In this document: positions 1 to 5,251 of the stretch, one piece after another
Numbering within the stretch: position 1 is the first letter of the stretch
Layout: the number at the start of each line of letters is the position of its first letter
DNA from: Chthoniobacterales bacterium
GTDB lineage: Bacteria; Verrucomicrobiota; Verrucomicrobiia; Chthoniobacterales; UBA10450
Length of the DNA: 5,251 bases
Assembly: GCA_013695905.1 (NCBI GenBank)
Contig: JACCZQ010000206.1
Coordinates: forward strand, 1 to 5,251
Direction: 5' to 3'
Notes under the pieces: generated by a model
What the model was told of the DNA's origin: nothing
What the model saw: only the letters and a program-made list of their open reading frames with translations
Databases searched by the model: none
Made by a program: the position numbers and the translations under genes

Positions 1-1995
1 CGCGCGCAACAGCCGTCGCGCCTCGGCCAGCACCGGCCCGGGCGCCGCCGCCGTGTGCACAAACAACGTCACCGTCCCCCGCGGCGCCTCCACCATCGGC
101 ACGTAAACCATTGGCGCCGCCGTTTCGTTCAGCGTGAGCGCCTTCACATCGCGCACGATCCCCACCACCTCGATCGGCTCGGTTTGGAAAAACCGAAACC
201 GCCGCCCGAGTGCCTCCTCGTTAGGCCAAAGCTGCCGCGCCATCGTTTCATTGATCACCGCCACGGTGACGTTCTCCCGCTGCGCATCCTGCTCCGTCAG
301 CCGCCGCCCCCGCAGCAGCGGAATGCCCAGTGTCTCGTGATAGCTCGGCGTCACCGCGCTAAAATTCGCGAGGCGCCGGTTTGATTCCGCGTCCGCGTCA
401 CGACCTTCCACATAAACGGTGCGGCCGATCCCGCCGAAGCCGAGCGGCACCCACTCGCCCACATCGGCGCTGCGGATCTGCGGATTCCGCCGCACCTGCT
501 CGAGCAACTCGTGGAGCGTCTGGAGAGCGCGCGGATGGTCGTAGCCGGCGAGGTTCAGATCGAAGGAGAGCAGCGCCAGGTTTTCGGTGCGGAAGCCGGG
601 CTGGATCGCCTGGGCCGTGTGAAACGCGCGCAGGAAAAGGCCGGAGCCGATCAGCAGCAGCAGCGACAACGCAATCTGCGCCACCACGAGCAGGTTCCGG
701 ATGTTCCACCGGCTGCCGCTGCTGCCGCTGCTCCCGCTCGCCGCCCGTTCGCGCAATCCTTCATTCAGATCGCGGCGCGCGGTTTGCAGCGCCGGCACCA
801 GGCCAAAGACCACGCCGCTGACAATCGCCAGCAGAAAAGCAAAGAGCAGCACCCGCAGGTCCGGCGACGGATCGATCGCCAGCGGCACCGGCGTCGCCGG
901 CACCAGCGCCACCAGCATATCGCCGAGCCAATAGGCCAGCACCACGCCCCCCACCCCGCCGAGCAACGCCAGCACCAGACTCTCCGTCAACAGCTGCCGA
1001 AAAATCCTGCCCCGTCCGGCGCCGAGCGCCAGCCGCACCGCCATCTCTCGTTGCCGCGTGGTCGCGCGGGCGAGGAGCAGATTCGCCACGTTCGCGCACG
1101 CGATGAGCAGAATGCTACCTGCTGCTACGAGCAGGAGCACAGAGACGTTGCGGACACCGTGTTCGTTCCCCGGGCCGCCGAGCCCTTGCGTCTTCACCGA
1201 CTCGAGAGAGGCGAGCGCGACACTCCGTTCCTTGTTCGCTTCCGGATAGGCGAGCTGCAGCTGCGCGGCGACAGTTTTCAATTGCGCCTCGGCTTCGCGG
1301 AGGGCGACGCCGGGTTTTAAACGCGCCACGAGGTTCAGCATCAATGCCCTGCGGTTTTCATACCAGTCGTGGGCGCCGGGGCTTACCCAGGCTCGCATGG
1401 CGATCGGCACCCACACGTCCGGGGAGAGGCCGACATCGGTGCCGTGGAAACCGGGCGGCGCCACGCCGATGACAGTGAAGCTGCGGCCGTTCAACGTGAC
1501 CGCGCTGCCAATCGCGCCAACGTCGCTGCCGAGCTTTTTCCAGAAGGCATGGGAGAGCACCACCACCGGCACCCCGCTGGGCGTGGCATCTTCCTCGGGC
1601 AGAAACGTGCGGCCGAGCACCGGCGAGACCTGGAGAAGCGAGAAATAATTCCCGCTCACCATCTGCGCCACGATGTTCGTAGTCTCGCCGCCGCGGGCGA
1701 GGCCCATCGGGAGAAATTGATAAGCGGCAATGCCGGTGAAGACGGTGTTCTCCCTCGCGTAATCGAGGAAATTCGGATACGAATTCGGCGCGCGGCCGTT
1801 CCGGTCATCGAGGCCGTAAATCTGCACCAACTCGTGCGAATCACCGACCGGCAGCGGCCGGAGCAGCAGCGTGTTCACCACGCTGAAGATGGTGGTCGTG
1901 ACCCCAATGCCGAGGGCGAGGGCGAAGAACGCCACCAGCGCGAAGCTGGGGCTCTTCACGAGCATGCGAAACGCGAAGCGCAGGTCCCCGATCAT
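1..1995 (-). CDS. ADOP-family orphan ABC permease, permease 2, C-terminus cut by window edge
   Basis: Open for 665 codons from ATG at 1995 to base 1 with no stop: I checked every codon for in-frame stops and found none. It is the 5' part of an ADOP permease. It starts MIGDLRFAFR and has LALGIG (26-31) and LLLRPLP (43-49) around membrane segment 1. Periplasmic domain 1 spans about 50-283. The FtsX core has helices near 285-308, 335-362 and 380-402, with IACANVANLLLAR at 298-310 and REMAVRLALGA from 316. A Ser/Gly linker (420-428) precedes helix 5 (about 433-456). Periplasmic domain 2 starts near 460 and includes WVPLGFGG (515-522) and WPNEEALG (590-597). The last three membrane helices, about 140-150 residues by family length, lie outside the window. 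It is a paralogue of the upstream permease: 28 of the first 50 residues are identical by hand alignment. It starts 6 bp after the DUF4097-like stop with no strong Shine-Dalgarno sequence, so it is likely in the same operon. Substrate unknown. Confidence 0.93.
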   Translation of the reverse strand, partial: MIGDLRFAFRMLVKSPSFALVAFFALALGIGVTTTIFSVVNTLLLRPLPVGDSHELVQIYGLDDRNGRAPNSYPNFLDYARENTVFTGIAAYQFLPMGLARGGETTNIVAQMVSGNYFSLLQVSPVLGRTFLPEEDATPSGVPVVVLSHAFWKKLGSDVGAIGSAVTLNGRSFTVIGVAPPGFHGTDVGLSPDVWVPIAMRAWVSPGAHDWYENRRALMLNLVARLKPGVALREAEAQLKTVAAQLQLAYPEANKERSVALASLESVKTQGLGGPGNEHGVRNVSVLLLVAAGSILLIACANVANLLLARATTRQREMAVRLALGAGRGRIFRQLLTESLVLALLGGVGGVVLAYWLGDMLVALVPATPVPLAIDPSPDLRVLLFAFLLAIVSGVVFGLVPALQTARRDLNEGLRERAASGSSGSSGSRWNIRNLLVVAQIALSLLLLIGSGLFLRAFHTAQAIQPGFRTENLALLSFDLNLAGYDHPRALQTLHELLEQVRRNPQIRSADVGEWVPLGFGGIGRTVYVEGRDADAESNRRLANFSAVTPSYHETLGIPLLRGRRLTEQDAQRENVTVAVINETMARQLWPNEEALGRRFRFFQTEPIEVVGIVRDVKALTLNETAAPMVYVPMVEAPRGTVTLFVHTAAAPGPVLAEARRLLRA
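712..738. repeat. Three tandem 9-bp units encoding a Ser-Gly-Ser linker
   Basis: The plus strand reads gctgccgct, gctgccgct, gctcccgct: three 9-bp units, the third with one mismatch. On the coding (minus) strand each unit gives Ser-Gly-Ser, so the repeat forms residues 420-428 of permease 2. It sits in the cytoplasmic connector between the first FtsX core and helix 5. This is a flexible linker that could gain or lose units without shifting the frame. The other permease has a different Gly-rich connector at about 396-405 (AGRGTAGPGR). Confidence 0.85.
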
Positions 1996-2001
1996 CGCGC
2001 T

Positions 2002-2769
2002 TTAGTAGGAGCGCTCGATGCGAATGTTGCCGGTGCCGGCCCGCACGTTCATGAGAATGTCGCCCGGGTCGGCCCCGACGCGGATCTTCCGCTCGCGCGT
2101 GTCGGGGGTTTTTTCTTCGTCGAACTGGCTGCGGATGTGACCGGACTCGGTGGAGGCGGCGATCTCCACCGCCGCGTCGGGAGGGAGCGCGAGGCGGATG
2201 CTGCCGTTGGCAATCCCGGCGGTGAGCGAAAAATCCCCGGGCTCCCACCAAATGTAAGAGATGTCCATCCCGCCGCGCGCCACCTCGATCGACAGCGCAG
2301 TGAAGCAATTGCGCGCGACGGCACGGCCATTCCCGAGCCGCGCCGTGGCGGAGGGGCCACGCAACCCGTCGAAGAAAATTTCGCCGTTCGCCAGTTCGGC
2401 AATGTCGATGGTGCAGCTTTGCGGCAGATAAATCCGGTAATCGACGGTGCCGGAGCGATCCTGCAGCAGCCCCTCCGGCGCCGGCGGATAGATGGTGTCA
2501 ATCACGGCGGTATCGCCTTCGATTGTCACCCTCACCTCGATGGCGTCGAGCCGTTCCTGCGAAAACGCGCGCTTCGAGGCGTAGATTTTCAGCTGCGACT
2601 CGTTCGAGCCGTGCACGTGAATGCGACCGGCGGCGTTGCGGATGGCGACTTTCGCGTGCGAGCTGAGTTCATAGGTCTGCTCGACATGGTCCTCCATGAT
2701 CGCGCTTCCGCGGCCCACGTGCGGCAGGAGCAGAACCGCAGCACAAATTGCGAGAGCGGCTTTATTCAT
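2002..2769 (-). CDS. Exported DUF4097-like beta-strand-repeat protein
   Basis: Protein of 255 aa with a likely Sec signal peptide: K3, a hydrophobic stretch at 4-15, and a plausible cut after G-S-A at residue 23. There is no proper lipobox, so it is probably soluble in the periplasm or surface-exposed rather than a lipoprotein. From about residue 33 it is almost all short beta strands broken by N-G or G-N turns (NAAGRIHVHG 45-54, ELANGEIFFDG 125-135, RLGNGRAVARN 144-154, IANGSIRL 186-193, GTGNIRIERSY 245-255). This is the pattern of the DUF4097 'putative adhesin' family, a repetitive beta fold of unknown biochemical role. Two cysteines remain in the mature part (C119, C155) and could pair outside the cytoplasm. 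The start codon overlaps the permease 1 stop by 8 bp (ATGAATAA), and permease 2 begins 6 bp after its TAA, so it is probably co-translated with both. No enzyme motif is visible. Being a partner, sensor or cargo of the flanking permeases is inference from gene order. Confidence 0.85.
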   Translation of the reverse strand: MNKAALAICAAVLLLPHVGRGSAIMEDHVEQTYELSSHAKVAIRNAAGRIHVHGSNESQLKIYASKRAFSQERLDAIEVRVTIEGDTAVIDTIYPPAPEGLLQDRSGTVDYRIYLPQSCTIDIAELANGEIFFDGLRGPSATARLGNGRAVARNCFTALSIEVARGGMDISYIWWEPGDFSLTAGIANGSIRLALPPDAAVEIAASTESGHIRSQFDEEKTPDTRERKIRVGADPGDILMNVRAGTGNIRIERSY

Positions 2770-5209
2770 GACGCAGAGCTACCATCGGATCCACGTTCAT
2801 CGCGCGACGCGCCGGAATGTAGCTCGCAATGAGCGCCGCGACTCCCAGCAAAATCACCACCGCAGAAAACGTAGCCAGATCAGCCGCGCCGACGCCGTGC
2901 AGCAGACTCGCCAGCACCCGGGTGGCGGCAAGTGCGCCGGCGATTCCCACCACCACACCGATGCTCACAAGTGTGAAGCTTTGCTGGAGAACGAGCCGCA
3001 ACATGTCGCCGCGTTGCGCACCGAGCGCCATGCGGATGCCCAGCTCCGTCGTCCGCTCCGCCGTGATGTAAGCCATCACCCCGTAAAGCCCCACCATTGC
3101 GAGCACCAACGCCGTCCCCGCGAAAACACCCAGCATTACCATGCTGAAGCGGCGGCTATCCAGCGACGCCGAAACCAGCTGTCTGAGCGGCTCGAACCTT
3201 AACGGCATTTCCGGATTCAAGGCACGCCCCTCCTGACGCATTGCACTAATCAATCCTGCCGCATCGCCGCGGCCACGCACCACGATCGAGAACTCCGCCG
3301 CATGGCGCGGGCGCTGCAGATAATGGACATAGACGGTCGGCCGCACATCGACATCGAGGCCGGTATCACGCACATCGCCTACGATCCCGACGATGTTCAA
3401 CAGGCGCAGATCGCCATCCATATTGCCGAACTGGATTTGCTTCCCGATTGCCTCCTCGTTAGGGAAATAGCGCCGTGCGAGCGACTGGCTCACCACCGCC
3501 ACGTGCGGCGCATCGGCGCCGTCGCTCTCCTGAAATACTCGGCCACTCACCAGCGGAATTCCCATCGCCGCAAAGTAACCGCCGCTGGCCACCCGGAACT
3601 CCGCGTCCCGCGCGCGCTCTTCCTCCGACAGGCTATGGTACTGCGCGTTCAACTCTTCCAGCGTCTCCGCGGGCCTGCCGCCGCCCTGCACGAGGAACGT
3701 GCCATTCGCACCGCTGTCGCCCATCGGAAGGCCGTTCGTTCCTCCCGCCGCGCTCACACCCGCCAGCGCCTGAATGCGCTCCAGAAGCTGATGATAAAAT
3801 TGCGAAAGCTGCCGATGCGCCGCCGTGTCCTCCGGGAATGGCATCGATACGGTCATTGCGACCGCGCTCTCCGGCTGGAAGCCGGGATCGACCTCCGTCA
3901 GCCGGTGAAAGCTCCTGCCCAAGAGCCCGGCACCCACGAGCAACATCACCGTGAGCGCCACCTGCGCGATGATGAGGAAGTTGCGCACCCGCGTGCGGCC
4001 CGGACCGGCAGTCCCCCGCCCCGCGTCCTGCAGGTCGTTCTGTAATTGATGCCGGGAGGTTTGCAGCGTCGGCACCAATCCAAGCACGAAGCCGACCATC
4101 ACCGAAACCGCGAGCGCGAACAGCAGCACGCTCGTATTCACGCCGATGTCGCCTACGCGCGGCAGATTCCCGCGGTAGAAGCCGACGATCAAGTCTACAC
4201 CCCACACCGCCAGCAGGACTCCGAGCGCTCCAGCGATCAATGTCAGCAGCAGCGATTCCGCGATGAACTGCCGCGCCAGCTGCGCACGTGACGCGCCCAA
4301 CGCCGCGCGCAAAGCCACTTCCTTGCGACGCGCCGACGCGCGCACCAGCAGCAGGTTGGCGACATTCGAGCAGGCGATCGCGAGCAGCAGCCCGACCGCG
4401 CCGCAAAGCACGAGCAAAATGCCGCGCACATCTTTCACCAGCCGCTCGCGCAGCGGCGAGATGCCGAAGCTCACCGCATCGATTTGCGTCCCGTGCTCCG
4501 CCTTCAGCTGCCGGCCGATCGCGCCGACCTCCGTAGCCGCCTGCTCGAGGGCGATGCCGGCGCGCAGCCGACCGATCACGCGCGCACTGTGCCCTGTGCG
4601 GGATTCGTTCCGCGGGTAAACTCCGCCGCGCTGGCAAAAAACGTCCGTTCCCGGCGGAAACTCCGTTCCCGCAGGCAGCACGCCAATGACCGCAAAGCTG
4701 CGATTCCCAAATCGCAGAGCTGTTGCGCTGAGATCGGTCTGGCCTTGCAGCTGTCCTTTCCAAAACGCGTAGCTAACGACCGCCACCTGACCTCCCTGGC
4801 CGTCACCCTGTTCGCCGAAGAAGCGCCCAATCACCGGCGCGACTCCGAGCACGCGGAAGTAGTCGGCAGTAACGGCCAGCACGTCAGTGCGGACCGGCTC
4901 GACGCCGCCGGCCACGGCTTCCGCTCCGCCGCTGTAGCTTGCGATCGCGTCAAAGCTTCGGCTGCGCTCGCGGAGATCATCGAAATTCGGATCCGCAAAC
5001 CGCATCGCGCGCCCCGCTTGATTCAGCTCGTGCACTTCCACGAGCCGCTCCTGCTGCGGAAACGGCAGCGGCCGCAACAGCACCGCATCGAGCACGCTGA
5101 AGATGGCAGTCGAAGCGCCAATCCCCAGCGCCAGCGTAATGATGGCGATGGCGGTGAAGCCCGGCCGCTTCGCCAGGGTGCGGAGCGCGTATTTCAGGTC
5201 AGAGATCAT
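2762..5209 (-). CDS. ADOP-family orphan ABC permease (MacB/FtsX type), complete, permease 1
   Basis: Predicted inner-membrane permease of 815 aa, the usual ADOP length of about 800. The chain shows a duplicated MacB-like layout. Membrane segment 1 (about 19-44) carries LALGIG (26-31) and LLRPLP (44-49), and periplasmic domain 1 spans about 50-258. The first FtsX core has helices near 262-289, 317-344 and 360-383, with IACSNVANLLL at 278-288 and RRKEVALRAALGA from 294. A fifth helix (410-430) leads to periplasmic domain 2 (about 440-685) and the last FtsX core (about 687-715, 747-770, 779-799), with ELGIRMALGA at 722-731 and the typical ending VALRHE. The substrate cannot be read from the sequence. 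Family members lack a fused or adjacent ATPase, and none is seen here. Start: ATG at 5209 gives MISDLKYALR, matching MIGDLRFAFR of the downstream paralogue. An in-frame GTG at 5224 would add five residues (MAPSP) and is less likely. Neither start has a clear ribosome site. The family call is firm, the transport role inferred. Confidence 0.95.
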   Translation of the reverse strand: MISDLKYALRTLAKRPGFTAIAIITLALGIGASTAIFSVLDAVLLRPLPFPQQERLVEVHELNQAGRAMRFADPNFDDLRERSRSFDAIASYSGGAEAVAGGVEPVRTDVLAVTADYFRVLGVAPVIGRFFGEQGDGQGGQVAVVSYAFWKGQLQGQTDLSATALRFGNRSFAVIGVLPAGTEFPPGTDVFCQRGGVYPRNESRTGHSARVIGRLRAGIALEQAATEVGAIGRQLKAEHGTQIDAVSFGISPLRERLVKDVRGILLVLCGAVGLLLAIACSNVANLLLVRASARRKEVALRAALGASRAQLARQFIAESLLLTLIAGALGVLLAVWGVDLIVGFYRGNLPRVGDIGVNTSVLLFALAVSVMVGFVLGLVPTLQTSRHQLQNDLQDAGRGTAGPGRTRVRNFLIIAQVALTVMLLVGAGLLGRSFHRLTEVDPGFQPESAVAMTVSMPFPEDTAAHRQLSQFYHQLLERIQALAGVSAAGGTNGLPMGDSGANGTFLVQGGGRPAETLEELNAQYHSLSEEERARDAEFRVASGGYFAAMGIPLVSGRVFQESDGADAPHVAVVSQSLARRYFPNEEAIGKQIQFGNMDGDLRLLNIVGIVGDVRDTGLDVDVRPTVYVHYLQRPRHAAEFSIVVRGRGDAAGLISAMRQEGRALNPEMPLRFEPLRQLVSASLDSRRFSMVMLGVFAGTALVLAMVGLYGVMAYITAERTTELGIRMALGAQRGDMLRLVLQQSFTLVSIGVVVGIAGALAATRVLASLLHGVGAADLATFSAVVILLGVAALIASYIPARRAMNVDPMVALRHE

Positions 5210-5251
5210 AGGAGATGGGGCCACAGGGCAGAGTAGCGCAAGCTTCCAGCT
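5210..5251 (-). other. Short 5' leader of permease 1; no clear promoter or ribosome site
   Basis: These 42 bases precede the preferred ATG. The minus strand just before it reads CCCCATCTCCT, with no purine-rich Shine-Dalgarno match. I see no convincing pair of -35 and -10 boxes and no strong inverted repeat. The promoter, if it is close, lies largely outside the window. A PadR-type regulator often sits beside ADOP genes, but none is visible here. Confidence 0.4.

Noticed and set aside
211..225. Exact 15-base word tgcctcctcgttagg shared with 3449-3463, plus similar shared words near 782 and 4059
   Set aside because: They encode the conserved PNEEA and LVP.LQT motifs at matching places in the two paralogues. 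They reflect homology, not a dispersed repeat or attachment site.
511..1320. Plus-strand open frame of 269 codons antisense to permease 2
   Set aside because: Also an in-register antisense shadow. The minus strand gives clear ADOP motifs throughout, while this frame gives low-complexity His/Arg/Gln/Glu-rich sequence.
1369..2832. Long plus-strand open frame of 487 codons, antisense to permease 2 and the DUF4097-like gene
   Set aside because: It is in exact codon register with the minus-strand genes. Antisense stops need TTA, CTA or TCA sense codons, which are rare in GC-rich genes. It crosses two unrelated genes and has no recognisable domain.
4600..4660. Possible frameshift in permease 1 at a run of six A (4636-4641)
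   Set aside because: The local protein (DVFCQRGG, 189-196) is unusual for the family, but the sequence before (FPPGTD) and after (NESRTGH, VIGRLRAG) aligns to the family in one uninterrupted frame. A variant loop explains it better than an error.
3633..4763. Minus-strand open frame of 376 codons inside permease 1 in a shifted frame
   Set aside because: It lies wholly within the well-supported permease frame, and its Arg/Ala/Gly-rich translation matches no family. It is a GC-driven shadow.
3302..5236. Several plus-strand open frames (3302-4045, 4046-4291, 4484-5236)
   Set aside because: All are in codon register antisense to permease 1 and have His/Arg/Gln-rich composition without domains.
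5225..5251. Possible promoter or palindrome (AAGCTT, TACTCT on the minus strand)
   Set aside because: AAGCTT is only a 6-base palindrome, and TACTCT has no properly spaced -35 box. There is too little sequence to support a call.

Overview
The window is GC-rich and almost fully coding on the minus strand. It holds three consecutive genes read from high to low coordinates: a complete orphan ABC-type permease (about 815 aa), a small exported DUF4097-like beta-strand-repeat protein (255 aa), and a second orphan permease of the same family, which runs off the left edge after 665 codons without a stop. Both permeases have the layout of the ADOP family ('Acidobacterial duplicated orphan permease'): one N-terminal membrane segment, a MacB-type periplasmic domain and a three-helix FtsX-type core, with the whole arrangement then repeated in the same chain. 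This family is greatly expanded in Acidobacteriota and also common in Verrucomicrobiota. One of these phyla is the best guess for the source; that rests on family knowledge, not on a marker gene in the window.

Layout: 5210-5251 is a short leader with no convincing promoter or Shine-Dalgarno sequence. 5209-2762 is permease 1. 2769-2002 is the DUF4097-like protein, whose start overlaps the end of permease 1 by 8 bp. 1995-1 is permease 2, starting 6 bp after the DUF4097 stop. The spacing strongly suggests one transcript, with translational coupling at least at the first junction. No RNA gene, mobile element, CRISPR array or terminator was seen. No ATP-binding subunit (Walker A or signature motif) is visible in the three genes.

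Function: both permeases are predicted inner-membrane proteins with large periplasmic domains, related to the MacB/LolCE/FtsX mechanotransmission-type transporters. The middle protein is predicted to be exported and could act beside those periplasmic domains as a partner or cargo. That link is inferred from gene order only. The window looks like a normal ADOP cluster. Its most distinctive feature is the coupled secreted protein between two diverged permeases; I see no strong evidence of a new class of system.
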